Assembly (NCBI GenBank): GCA_963822095.1
Contig: CAWGGS010000008.1
Coordinates: 34,933 to 98,932 of the forward strand
DNA length: 64,000 bases
Direction of reading: 5' to 3'
Origin: CAWGGS01 sp963822095
GTDB lineage: Bacteria > Desulfobacterota > Desulfobulbia > Desulfobulbales > Desulfocapsaceae
In this document: in pieces, positions 25,008-34,093 of the stretch
How positions within the stretch are numbered: the first letter of the stretch is position 1
Layout: each line of letters starts with the position of its first letter
Made by a program: the position numbers and the translations under genes
Notes under the pieces: model-generated
The model's database searches: none
What the model was told of the DNA's origin: nothing
Seen by the model: only the letters and a program-made list of their open reading frames with translations

Positions 25008-26607
25008 TCCAAATTCCCGGCCGGATATCTCCGAAGTCCCCGAGGCAATCGCCGCCCCGAAACGGCGCTGGTCCATCCAGCTTGTCTGGATTATTCCCAT
25101 AATCGCGGCAATTATCGGCGCCACGCTTGGCGTCAATGCTCTCCTTGAACGCGGGCGGATTATAACCATAACCTTCAAGACCGGAGAGGGCTTGGAGGCG
25201 GGTAAGACCATGATAAAGTACAAGGATATCACAATCGGCAAGGTGAAACGTATTGAACTCACAGAAGACCGCTCCCACGTAGTAGTAACAGCCCGACTCA
25301 GCAAGCAAAGTTCAGGACTTCTTGTCGAGGATACCCGTTTCTGGGTCGTTCGTCCGCGGATATACGGCAGCTATGTCTCAGGACTCGACACACTTATGGG
25401 AGGAGCCTATATCGGCGTGGATGCCGGAAAATCGAAGAAACCGTCACGGACCTTCAATGGCTTGGAAGTCCCGCCGGTCGTTACCTCTGATGACCACGGA
25501 ACTACTTTTTTGCTGCATGCAGCTGACCTCGGATCGATGCACATCACCTCTCCTGTCTACTTCCGTCGTCTTCAGGTGGGCCAGGTGTCCGCCTACGACC
25601 TCGACAAGGACGGTCGAGGAGTGACCTTCACCATCTTCATCAAGTCTCCCTATGACAGGCTCGTCAAGACCAGCTCTCTTTTTTGGCAGGCAAGCGGCAT
25701 CAATCTTACCCTCAATGCCAACGGCCTCAAGGTCAACACCGAATCCCTGATCTCCATTCTGTTGGGCGGTATCTCCTTTGAGGTGCCACAGGCAAAAAAC
25801 AATGCGCCCAGAGCGAAGTCCAATTCCACATTCACTCTGTTTGCCGACCAAGAAGAAGCGATGAACCACGCGGAAACAGCCCAGCCATTCCGCTTGGTCT
25901 TCAGGAATTGTTCCGTGCGCGGCCTGGATGTCGGCTCGCCCGTGGAGCTCGACGGTGTAAGCCTTGGCGAGGTCACAAAAATTAACCTGGAGTTCGATCC
26001 CGGTATCAAAGATTTTTATATCGTGGTGAATATCCTCTTTTACCCGGAGCGTATTCATGGATCGGGAGCTGCACGGACCTCCCTCAACGCGCTGGTATCC
26101 CGCGGCCTGCGAGCCCAGTTGGGAAACGGCAACCTTCTGACCGGACAACGATATATTGCACTCGGATTTATTCCCAAGGCTCCGGAGGCCAAGATAAACT
26201 GGGGCGGACAACCTCCTGTTTTTCCAACGTTTATATCGGATCAGGGAGATCTTCAGGAGTCTTTAACGCGAATTGCACGAAAAATTGACAAAATGCCGCT
26301 CAATGAGATTGCAGCAGAAGTACGTCAGGCGGTCCGGAACCTTGATCAATCACTGCAAAGTGCCGACAAGCTTATCAAGACCGTCAACACCGATATCGTT
26401 CCCGGAGCGCACATCATGCTCAAGGATGCACACGGCATGTTGACTGAAGCCAAGGAAGTCCTGTCCAAGGAATCACCGCTGCGCAGCGACTTACACGAAA
26501 CACTGCGCGAACTTTCACGGGCCGCCAGATCGGTGAAGAACCTCACCGACTACCTGGAGCGTAATCCCGAGTCTCTCATTCGTGGCAAAAAGGGGGATGA
26601 CCAATGA
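25000..26607 (+). CDS. pqiB: PqiB-like MCE-domain lipid transport protein
   Basis: About 535 residues. One N-terminal membrane anchor (~27-47), then three MCE domains (starting near residues 48, 165 and 290; e.g. IITITFKTGEGLEAGKTMIKYKDITIGKVKRI) and a C-terminal helical needle region (~440-520) rich in Leu/Ile. PqiB forms hexameric syringe-like tunnels that bridge the periplasm and carry lipids between inner and outer membranes. The ATG at 25000 has GCAGGAGG in front. It is in a tight operon with the two PqiA halves and PqiC. Confidence 0.9.
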   Translation: MSDPNSRPDISEVPEAIAAPKRRWSIQLVWIIPIIAAIIGATLGVNALLERGRIITITFKTGEGLEAGKTMIKYKDITIGKVKRIELTEDRSHVVVTARLSKQSSGLLVEDTRFWVVRPRIYGSYVSGLDTLMGGAYIGVDAGKSKKPSRTFNGLEVPPVVTSDDHGTTFLLHAADLGSMHITSPVYFRRLQVGQVSAYDLDKDGRGVTFTIFIKSPYDRLVKTSSLFWQASGINLTLNANGLKVNTESLISILLGGISFEVPQAKNNAPRAKSNSTFTLFADQEEAMNHAETAQPFRLVFRNCSVRGLDVGSPVELDGVSLGEVTKINLEFDPGIKDFYIVVNILFYPERIHGSGAARTSLNALVSRGLRAQLGNGNLLTGQRYIALGFIPKAPEAKINWGGQPPVFPTFISDQGDLQESLTRIARKIDKMPLNEIAAEVRQAVRNLDQSLQSADKLIKTVNTDIVPGAHIMLKDAHGMLTEAKEVLSKESPLRSDLHETLRELSRAARSVKNLTDYLERNPESLIRGKKGDDQ

Positions 26608-27197
26608 TGACCCGCCGTCTTGTTGCAGGAATACTGAGCCTCTTTTGGCTAGCCATCGCCTCCGGCTGCGGCAGATCACCATCAACAACCTTTTATACCT
26701 TGACCGCTCAGGCCCCGGAGGCTGTCTCTCCTGCCGCAGTTCCCCATGCTGTCGCTGTCGGCCCCGTCACCTTGCCGGACCTTATCGACCGGCCGCAACT
26801 GGTAATTCGGGTTGCCGCCAACAGGGTGGATATTCTCGAAGAACATCGCTGGGCCGAACCGTTGAAAAGCCAAATTTCTCGTCTGCTTGCGGAAGACCTC
26901 GCCCGTTTGATGCGGCCTGCGCGCGTCTCGGTTTTTGACCAGAATATAAGTCAGGACCCGGAATATCGCGTCTTGGTTGACATCCAGCGCTTTGAATCGG
27001 TTCCGGGAGAAGGTGTGACCATCGAAGCCCTTTGGTCGGTGCACCGAAAGTCTGGAAACGCGGTTACAAGAAGAGGACACTCGCTGATTCGACAAAAAAC
27101 CGAAGGATCCTCATATGATGCGTTGGTCGCTGCCTACAGCCGGGCCCTTGCCGAAGTCTCAAACGATATCGCTGGGGCCTTGCGGGCGGAGGAGTAA
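26604..27197 (+). CDS. pqiC: PqiC-like outer-membrane lipoprotein (ABC auxiliary family)
   Basis: 197 residues. Lipoprotein signal ending IASGC; the mature part has TFYTLTAQ... VAVGPVTLPDLIDRPQLVIRV, the signature of the PqiC/DUF330 family. In E. coli PqiC is an outer-membrane ring that docks on PqiB. ATGA overlap with pqiB. Last gene of the pqi unit. Confidence 0.88.
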   Translation: MMTRRLVAGILSLFWLAIASGCGRSPSTTFYTLTAQAPEAVSPAAVPHAVAVGPVTLPDLIDRPQLVIRVAANRVDILEEHRWAEPLKSQISRLLAEDLARLMRPARVSVFDQNISQDPEYRVLVDIQRFESVPGEGVTIEALWSVHRKSGNAVTRRGHSLIRQKTEGSSYDALVAAYSRALAEVSNDIAGALRAEE

Positions 27198-27281
27198 GTA
27201 AACCCAAAATTCATTTGCGCCCGAAATCTATTTCTTCTCTTTTTTCCACATTGATCCCAAGCTGTTATTTTGCAGAGAAGT

Positions 27282-29183
27282 CTACCAGCCTCCGCCGCCT
27301 CCGCCACCACCACCTCCACCAGACGATCCTCCTCCGCCGCTTCCCGAGCTGGAGCCAGGCGGAGAAGAGGATGACGAGATACTCGATGACATATCACTCA
27401 GGCTTGATGCCAGTCCGACCAGACCGATTGCGGCAAAATGACCGCCTCTATACCAGGTGGGTGTGTATCCGTTTTCTTCGGCGGCTTGCGATAAGACGTT
27501 GGAAAATTTTTTACACCACTCCTGTTCAACATCCAGTGCCAAGGCATAGGGAAGAAACTTCTCAAAGACGTTAAGGGGGCTTTCGGAAGGCTGCAGTTCC
27601 TCAAGCCGATCCTTTTCTGCGATGGAGAGGTAAAGCCTCAACCCCTCGATCTGGTCCATGACCTTGCGGCCCTTTATAGTTGGCGCCTTCATAAGGTGGT
27701 AGAAGAGGATATTGAGGACCAGAATGATGAAGAGACACAGGACTGCAGGTATTGATGTGGCCTTGGTGAACATCCACAGGCCGAAACCTTCGCCGGCGAG
27801 GAAGGGGAGACTGAACAGAGTTAAAAATAATGCAGAGAAAAAAGCAGATATCCCTTTTGAAGGGCTGTTTATAGCTCCCCTCCACGCTTTGAAGGTACTG
27901 TAGACGAGCGCTGCACACCCGACTGTCCACCCCGAGAGCCAGACGCTCATGAATCCGGCCATGGATAAATTCCGGCTTAGGATTACAATTGTCGCGATAG
28001 TGATAATGGAGAGTACCAGCCCGGGGAGTAACGTGCCCTTGTTCGTAAGAAAATAGATCTTCTCATAGTCCACAGCCAGGCTTTTCTGGAGACTGTTGAT
28101 GGCCTTTTTGATGGGAGAGTGGTTGGCGGTTTTGATGACCAGAGTGTTGCCGTTTAAGAAAAGCTGACGGACAATCTGCAACTCACCCCGGGATAACACG
28201 CTATAGTTGCCGCCCTTCCTGGTGAGGGTATAGGTGCCCTTGCTATCCTGTTCGATGGTAATAAAGCCCTTAATTGCTATATCCACAATCGCCGCAGCAA
28301 ATGCCTTATGATCAAAACCCATGCGCATGACATAACGCACAGCTGCGGGCGAGAAACCCTTTGGTGCGTCATAGAGCGGGATGATTACACCTTTTTCCGG
28401 GTCTTTGCCGATCTTGAGCCAGACAAGGAGGTAGTAGATGAGCAAAAGGACGATGCCTGCCGCTCCAGCAGCGGTACTGCTGTTATCTGAAACAAAGGCC
28501 TTGGCCTTCTCAGCCTTGGTGGGCTCTTGAACAATGCCTTTGGGCCACGTGACGACAATCGTCAGACCCTCGTGGGGTTTAAGAGGCCTGGTCGTACTGA
28601 ATTCGGCGCGGCCATCGTTATCATGAAACGAATTGAAATCCTTACCTTTTTTTCCGTACGCCCCGGTGTAGGCTTCGGTTGAGAGAACCTCAGTACCGAC
28701 GGGGAGTTCCACTGTGGCCATTACTTTCTCAATGGGGAACGCCCACCCGTTGCCGGTTACGTTCCAGTACAATTCGTCGTGTGTCTTGAAAAAACCGAGC
28801 TGCCGGTTGGTGTGGTAGGTCAACGCATAGGAATATTTGCCGGGCTTGAGGGTGATATTTTTATCGCCGACATACACCCGCACACCATTGCCTTTGTCCT
28901 CAGTCCACCAAGGCACGGGCTTACCGTCTTTCAGGATGGACTGAACCTTGAAGTCTACGGTCACCGCATTGTTGTGCTTGTCCTTGTAGCGGGTCGGAAA
29001 ATCGCGGTAGATCCCATGCTTAATCTGTTTGCCCTCACAGACGACTGTGATGGTCTCAGTCACCGTCATATCCCCGGCGGGATGAACCTTAATAAACGAG
29101 TCATAACTGAGGATACGTTCTGCTCCCTGGGCGGATACGACCCATGGGAACAGAACAAAGAGGATAAACAGTATACGTTTCAT
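27282..29183 (-). CDS. DUF2207 membrane protein
   Basis: 633 residues. Signal peptide (1-20), then a DUF2207 beta-domain (~22-225; DMTVTETITVVCEGKQIKHGIYRDFPT, PVPWW), one membrane segment near 232-252, and a cytoplasmic stretch. Further hydrophobic segments lie near 385-470, and the C-terminus is low-complexity Ser/Gly, ending in a run of glycines and a tryptophan. DUF2207 proteins often stand next to LemA, as here (ATGA overlap). Function unknown; envelope-associated. The glycine-rich tail is typical for this family and probably membrane- or partner-facing. Confidence 0.87.
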   Translation of the reverse strand: MKRILFILFVLFPWVVSAQGAERILSYDSFIKVHPAGDMTVTETITVVCEGKQIKHGIYRDFPTRYKDKHNNAVTVDFKVQSILKDGKPVPWWTEDKGNGVRVYVGDKNITLKPGKYSYALTYHTNRQLGFFKTHDELYWNVTGNGWAFPIEKVMATVELPVGTEVLSTEAYTGAYGKKGKDFNSFHDNDGRAEFSTTRPLKPHEGLTIVVTWPKGIVQEPTKAEKAKAFVSDNSSTAAGAAGIVLLLIYYLLVWLKIGKDPEKGVIIPLYDAPKGFSPAAVRYVMRMGFDHKAFAAAIVDIAIKGFITIEQDSKGTYTLTRKGGNYSVLSRGELQIVRQLFLNGNTLVIKTANHSPIKKAINSLQKSLAVDYEKIYFLTNKGTLLPGLVLSIITIATIVILSRNLSMAGFMSVWLSGWTVGCAALVYSTFKAWRGAINSPSKGISAFFSALFLTLFSLPFLAGEGFGLWMFTKATSIPAVLCLFIILVLNILFYHLMKAPTIKGRKVMDQIEGLRLYLSIAEKDRLEELQPSESPLNVFEKFLPYALALDVEQEWCKKFSNVLSQAAEENGYTPTWYRGGHFAAIGLVGLASSLSDMSSSISSSSSPPGSSSGSGGGGSSGGGGGGGGGGGW

Positions 29184-29743
29184 TTTTCACTCCCCATGCC
29201 GACCTGCGGAACGTTCCTGTCTTCGGCATCGTCAAGGGCAAAGAATTCCGCCTGAATAAAGGTAAAGAGTTTGGCAACGATGTTACTTGGAAAGGATTCG
29301 ACGGCAATATTGAGGTTGCGTACTGTTCCGTTATAGTACCGTCGCGCCATCTGGATCTGGTCTTCGATATCGATCAGTTCCTTTTGAAATTCCATAAAGT
29401 TTTGACTGGCCTTCAGGTCCGGATACCCTTCGGCTACGGCCATGAGACTGCCCAGGGATTTGGTCAGGGCTGTTTCGATTTCCCCCTTCTCGCCGACTTT
29501 TTCGCTCGTAATGCTCCTGGATCTCAGATCAGCGATCTTGGTGAGCAGGCTCTGCTCGTGCACCATGTAGCCCTTGACCGTCTCGACAAGATTTGGAATG
29601 AGTGAAGCGCGTCGCTTGAGCTGCACATCGATGCCGCTCCATCCCTCCATGACCATATTGCGCAGCCGGATAAGCCTGTTATATATCAGGACCGTGCCTC
29701 CAATGAAAAGAAGAACGATGACAACTCCACCATATATACCCAT
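29180..29743 (-). CDS. LemA family protein
   Basis: About 187 residues. N-terminal membrane anchor (MGIYGGVVIVLLFIGG...), then the LemA helical bundle: RRASLIPNLVETVKGYM, YPDLKASQNFMEFQKELIDIEDQIQMARRYYNG..VRNLN, and PSNIVA. The ATG at 29743 was chosen because GGAGG stands just upstream. An in-frame start at 29869 would extend into the AOR gene. Role of LemA in bacteria is unclear; it is commonly paired with DUF2207 or peptidases. Third gene of a four-gene minus-strand unit. Confidence 0.9.
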   Translation of the reverse strand: MGIYGGVVIVLLFIGGTVLIYNRLIRLRNMVMEGWSGIDVQLKRRASLIPNLVETVKGYMVHEQSLLTKIADLRSRSITSEKVGEKGEIETALTKSLGSLMAVAEGYPDLKASQNFMEFQKELIDIEDQIQMARRYYNGTVRNLNIAVESFPSNIVAKLFTFIQAEFFALDDAEDRNVPQVGMGSEK

Positions 29744-29769
29744 AGAAACCTCCGCGATCTCCCTAGGAT

Positions 29770-31647
29770 TTAGAAAAATTCTCGCAGACTTTCGTCGATA
29801 CCCATCAGGGTTTCGTACCAGAACTCCTTGGCCGCCTCGACCTTGTTGGTATCGAATTTTTCGAGCCATTCCCCAAGACGAGGGTCCTGTTCTTTTTCCA
29901 CGTATTTTTTACGCTTCAGGAAGGTATGCAAGAAGTCGATGTTGCTCTCTGATTCCCAGAAGATAGGACTGTTGCGGCTGTTAATGCGACTCGCAAGAAC
30001 ATCGATGGCCTGCAGATACCTCTCCTTGCTGTGGTACAGAGATCCCATGATTTCAGGGAGCATTTCCTCTGCCCAGCCGCGGTGAAATCTGCAGGTGCCG
30101 AGGTTATCGAGAAGGAGTTCTTTCTTCATCCGTTCTGCATTCATTCTTCCCAGGGTTCGTGGCGGAATAAAGTCGTAGCTGTAGATCATGTAATACTTGC
30201 CCATTATAGCCATCGGGGAAAGGACCCCGAGGACCCAGTACTGATTGGGAACCATCCAGCCTCGCCGGTTATGGGCTGTGTAAACCAGTCGATCATGCAA
30301 GGTAGTTCCCTTCTTTCGCGAATGGATACGGCTCCATTTACGCACCCCTTCTCTGAAATCAAGAATACCACGACGCTCGAGTATGGCGTTACTCAGCCCG
30401 CAGCAGAGTTCGGCATTATGCAGCGAATCTTTTTCGACATCAAAGGTGGCAATGTCCCACCGCGGCAATTGGGTGACACCGAGTTCTTCGGGTGACAAAA
30501 GTTTCCTGTCAAGCAAATCCATCAGCCAGGCCAGAACGCCACCTGCCGAGATGGAGTCAAAGCCCATAGCGTCGCAGTGATGGGTGAGTCTTTCTGCGGC
30601 CCGCTGGTCAAAGATGCCGCACAGTGGCCCCATGGTCTGATACGGCTCGTAGTCCTTCTTGTACTCGCCATTCATTTTTTTGCACACTGCGACGCAGGCT
30701 TCACCGCAGGTGTGCTGCTGTTTATTTTTGATCGTTTCATCATTGAACTGTTTGAGGTAGTGGTCGACGATGAAGCGTTGATGCAGAGAGAGACGTTCTT
30801 CTTCACTCCAGAAGTTCGTGCGGTAATTGAAGGCCATGATCCGTCCCCCCACGGAGGCATAGTTGACACCGAAGGTTCCACCGGTATTGAACTTTTCGTC
30901 AAAGCGGTACTTGCCGGTCACCTCCAGGTCTTTTTTCACAAGGCGCAGATTATACTTGTTCTGAAACCATTCATCGGCCACCTTGCGGTCCCGGAAGTCT
31001 TCATCTACCAGGGTGCCACCGTAGATGACCGCCACTATTCCGTGATTCTGAACCAATGCACTGCCGAAGCCGCCTCGTCCGGCCCAGGTATCAACATGGC
31101 TGATCTTCCCTTTGCTGATAGGAACCGACATGATCCCACCCATGTCCGTATGGAGTGCCGCTGGCCCGGTCGTAAGTATACGCGGATCGTTTTTGTAGCG
31201 CTCCCCAAGCATCTCATAGGCTCGGTCGGTGAGTGCGTAAACACCGGTTCTCTCCGATCTCCAGATATTTTCAACATCTACAGGAACGACCTCCACCTCT
31301 ATCTCTTCACCATGATTACGGTTGAGGTACAATACTGATGGAACCGGGGCTTTGCCCACAAGGCTTACCATATTAATCCCCAAGTTATTGAAGACAAGTC
31401 CCGCTCCGCCCATGGAGCTGATGAAATTTCCCTGCCAGCACGGGGAAAATCCGGTCACAACCAGCCTGTTCGAGCCAGGCAGGATGGAGCCGGCGAAGAT
31501 ACCAACGCCGAAATTCAGACTGTGATGTTTCTCGGTGAGATGCATTCCGAGGTCGACTGGTCCGAAATAGCGATCAAAGCCGTATTTTTTTGTCTTATAA
31601 AAACCGGTCGACGGATCGACCAGGAGCACTCTCTGGAACATGTTCAT
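29770..31647 (-). CDS. Aldehyde:ferredoxin oxidoreductase family (tungsten/molybdenum pterin enzyme)
   Basis: 625 residues. The N-terminal domain (TGPAALHTDMGGIMSVPISKGK, RGGFGSALVQNHG) matches the pterin-binding domain of AOR-family enzymes. The [4Fe-4S] ligands are visible as C314-G-E-A-C318-V-A-V-C322 plus a C-terminal Cys in LLDNLGTCRFH. The ATG at 31647 has GAGG at good distance. AORs oxidise aldehydes to carboxylates and pass electrons to ferredoxin; this member is well diverged from the Pyrococcus prototype, so the substrate is uncertain. It lies 44 bases after gadB in the same direction, an unusual pairing. Confidence 0.85.
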   Translation of the reverse strand: MNMFQRVLLVDPSTGFYKTKKYGFDRYFGPVDLGMHLTEKHHSLNFGVGIFAGSILPGSNRLVVTGFSPCWQGNFISSMGGAGLVFNNLGINMVSLVGKAPVPSVLYLNRNHGEEIEVEVVPVDVENIWRSERTGVYALTDRAYEMLGERYKNDPRILTTGPAALHTDMGGIMSVPISKGKISHVDTWAGRGGFGSALVQNHGIVAVIYGGTLVDEDFRDRKVADEWFQNKYNLRLVKKDLEVTGKYRFDEKFNTGGTFGVNYASVGGRIMAFNYRTNFWSEEERLSLHQRFIVDHYLKQFNDETIKNKQQHTCGEACVAVCKKMNGEYKKDYEPYQTMGPLCGIFDQRAAERLTHHCDAMGFDSISAGGVLAWLMDLLDRKLLSPEELGVTQLPRWDIATFDVEKDSLHNAELCCGLSNAILERRGILDFREGVRKWSRIHSRKKGTTLHDRLVYTAHNRRGWMVPNQYWVLGVLSPMAIMGKYYMIYSYDFIPPRTLGRMNAERMKKELLLDNLGTCRFHRGWAEEMLPEIMGSLYHSKERYLQAIDVLASRINSRNSPIFWESESNIDFLHTFLKRKKYVEKEQDPRLGEWLEKFDTNKVEAAKEFWYETLMGIDESLREFF

Positions 31648-31691
31648 GGATTACCTCAATCCTTTTGCGGTAATGGTATTTTGTCGAGCCG

Positions 31692-33092
31692 TTAATGGGA
31701 AAAATGTGACCCTTGCTTCTTGGCAATATAATTGGGCTGCCGCCCAAACCATTCAAGGGCGCGGTGCATATCTTTGAGGAGCATATCGGCCATATCGCGG
31801 CTGAATCCTTCCTTGACAACAATACGCTGTACAGTTAAATCCTGGCGATTGGGAGGCATGGGATACGCAGGCACCAGCCAGCCGCGTTCACGTAACTTGT
31901 CGGCCATATCAAACAAGGAAAAATTACCTTCCTCGACTGCTTCATCCTTGAGTCTCCAACAAAATACCGGAATGTCACTGCCGTTGCTGATGAGTTCGAA
32001 AGGACCCAGCTTGGCGATTTCAGCGGACAAATATAACGCCACATCCTGACAGGCTTGATGGACACGGCGAAACCCCTCCATCCCCAGGCGCAAAAAATTA
32101 TAATACTGAGCCACGATCTGATTGCCGGGACGAGAAAAATTAATCGAAAAATCAATCATATCTCCACCAAGATAGCTGACATGAAAGACCAGATCTTCCG
32201 GCAAATGCACTTTATCCCGCCACAGCACCCAACCGACTCCGGGGTACACCAGGCCATACTTATGCCCTGAGGCATTGATGGAAACGACGCGCGGGATACG
32301 AAAATCCCATTCCAATTCCGGCTGGATAAAAGGGGCGACAAAGCCGCCACTGGCACCATCCACATGAATAGGGATATCAATTCCGCTCTGTTCTTGATAA
32401 CGATCCAAGGCTGAGGCAACCTCCTTGACCGGCTCATATGAGCCGTCAAAGGTACTCCCCATTATCACAATAACGCCAATGGTATTTTCATCGACCAGTT
32501 TCAAGGTCTCTTCGGCATTCAAGGTAAAGCGATCCCCTTCGCAGGGAACCTCACGAGCTTCAACATCCCAGTATTTACAGAATTTGTGCCAGCAGATTTG
32601 GGCATTGGCACCCATAACGATATTCGGCTTGTCGCTCGCCTTGCCGGCCTGTCGCATTTTATCCCGCCAATTCCACTTCATTGCCATCCCACCAAGCATT
32701 GCCGCCTCGCTGGAACCTATGGTAGAGGTGCCGGTTGCGGTTTCATGATCCGGTGAATTCCACAGACCTGCCAGCATATTCACACAGCGGTTCTCGATTT
32801 CAGCCGTTTGGGGATACTCATCTTTATCGATCATGTTTTTATCAAAACATTCACTCATCAATTGCTCTGCTTCCGGCTCCATCCAGGTAGTGACAAAGGT
32901 TGCAAGGTTCTGCCGCGAATGACCATCCAGAATCAATTCATCATGAATCACATTGTATATGGTTTGGGGCGCGTTGCTCTGTTCCGGAATTCGATGCTTG
33001 GGAATAGTCTCTGTCATTTCCCGTGCTGCATAGGTAGGGGTAAGAACGGATTCTTCTGTTACAGGGCCTTGGGTTTTTTTTTGATCATGCAT
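31692..33092 (-). CDS. gadB: Glutamate decarboxylase
   Basis: 466 residues, the same length as E. coli GadB. PLP-dependent group II decarboxylase converting glutamate to GABA and CO2, consuming a proton. Visible are STIGSSEAAMLGGMAMKWNWR, IHVDGASGGFVAPFIQP with the PLP-ring Asp, and the Schiff-base Lys in SINASGHKYG. The ATG at 33092 with GAGAGAGGA upstream was chosen; the frame is open further 5', but that extension would run through the promoter at 33148-33176. No GadC antiporter is in the window, so a role in acid resistance is not shown. The downstream AOR gene suggests a link to GABA or aldehyde metabolism (inference). Confidence 0.93.
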   Translation of the reverse strand: MHDQKKTQGPVTEESVLTPTYAAREMTETIPKHRIPEQSNAPQTIYNVIHDELILDGHSRQNLATFVTTWMEPEAEQLMSECFDKNMIDKDEYPQTAEIENRCVNMLAGLWNSPDHETATGTSTIGSSEAAMLGGMAMKWNWRDKMRQAGKASDKPNIVMGANAQICWHKFCKYWDVEAREVPCEGDRFTLNAEETLKLVDENTIGVIVIMGSTFDGSYEPVKEVASALDRYQEQSGIDIPIHVDGASGGFVAPFIQPELEWDFRIPRVVSINASGHKYGLVYPGVGWVLWRDKVHLPEDLVFHVSYLGGDMIDFSINFSRPGNQIVAQYYNFLRLGMEGFRRVHQACQDVALYLSAEIAKLGPFELISNGSDIPVFCWRLKDEAVEEGNFSLFDMADKLRERGWLVPAYPMPPNRQDLTVQRIVVKEGFSRDMADMLLKDMHRALEWFGRQPNYIAKKQGSHFSH

Positions 33093-33392
33093 GGCGTCCT
33101 CTCTCCTCTTCCAAGAATTCGTATTTCTTATCTTTTCCCATAACACTATTCTTTCCTGCTCTCGGCAGTTTGTCAAGCACAGCTCAGAACAAAAAGATAG
33201 CTACCCGGTCCAAATGAGACAGAGATGTCTTTCAGGTTGAACTCCGTTAGAATGGCTAGCCTGAATATTTCATAAATATTCAATTTTAAAGGTTTATTTA
33301 CTCGAAATACAGAGATAGTTTAAAGAAAATATAGTGCTCTGAAAGTGCACAGCTTGTACCAAGACGATACGCTTTTTGGCTCTGAAAAATGT
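33093..33392. other. Upstream region of gadB
   Basis: 300 bases with the gadB promoter at 33148-33176 and otherwise A/T-rich sequence up to repeat copy C. No gene seen. Confidence 0.45.
33148..33176 (-). promoter_or_regulatory. Probable sigma70 promoter for gadB operon
   Basis: On the minus strand TTGACA (33176-33171), 17-base spacer, AAGAAT (33153-33148). Perfect -35, moderate -10; ~55 bases before the chosen gadB start. Confidence 0.45.
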
Positions 33393-33653
33393 GGCTCATC
33401 CGGATTAATCGTACCTTTAAAAGGCTGAAATTAAAGAGATGGTGAAATTTATCGCTTCCAGACACTACTCTCCGGCCTTATCGCCTGTACACCACAGCTG
33501 ACGGAGGCCGTCCCTGGCCTGCTGTCAGTTGCGGACGTTCTGTCCGCAACCCTGCGGGCCTTTGTGATTCCCAGGCGGGCCTCCGCGATGCGTCCTCCAG
33601 CGATAAATTTCGCCTCCCCCTTTATAGAAGGGTACGCTCAATTCGGAAGAACC
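33393..33653 (+). repeat. MITE-like dispersed repeat, copy C
   Basis: A 261-bp element in the same orientation as copy B. The left end is GGCTCATCCGGATTAATCG and the right end, read inverted, is GGTTCTTCCGAATTGAGCG. Flanks are AAAAATGT (33385-33392) and TAAAATGT (33654-33661), a 7-of-8 target duplication. The internal hairpin reads GTTGCGGAC / GTCCGCAAC: compared with copy B one G-C pair has become T-A with pairing kept. Confidence 0.87.
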
Positions 33654-34093
33654 TAAAATGTTCATCAAAGGCGAGTCGATACAACCCGCTATCCCGTGTC
33701 GCTTTTGTAATTGGCATATGCCTGTAGAGCCAATCACAAGTCTCCTGGGCTTGCAGGTTGTCTCAACTCGTGAAATATTCAGGCTGGGAGAAAGCCGGAA
33801 TGCGCATGAGCAAGAATGGGATGAAGCAAAGCAGAGTTGGGTCGGATTACGATAACTCGTATCCACCCCCTAAACAGAAGTGCAAGACACCTATGGCAAG
33901 GATGGCAAGGATGCCCTTCCGCTGAAGGGCATAGGCCCGGGCTGTATGCACCCGCCATTGCAATCCATGAAAATTGCGGGCTAGATGGAATATTTAGATA
34001 ACAAGCCACTGGGGTTGTTCCACAAGGCTTTACCAGCCATTGCGTTGCACCTTGCGTGATCTCTATGTCTCCCTAACTCTAACAGCTAAAGGC
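33654..34093. other. Non-coding or unrecognised stretch
   Basis: 440 bases. A 65-codon open frame at 33658-33855 (plus) with a CRFC motif has no ribosome-binding site and starts on the target duplication of the repeat, so it is not called. A perfect hairpin ATGCCCTTC-CGCT-GAAGGGCAT lies at 33911-33932, followed by a GC-rich segment. No function is assigned. Confidence 0.4.

Noticed and set aside
29744..29869. N-terminal extension of LemA
   Set aside because: It overlaps the AOR gene in a different frame; the ATG at 29743 has a clear GGAGG.
33658..33855. 65-codon open frame with CRFC
   Set aside because: No ribosome-binding site, begins on the target duplication of a repeat, no recognisable product.
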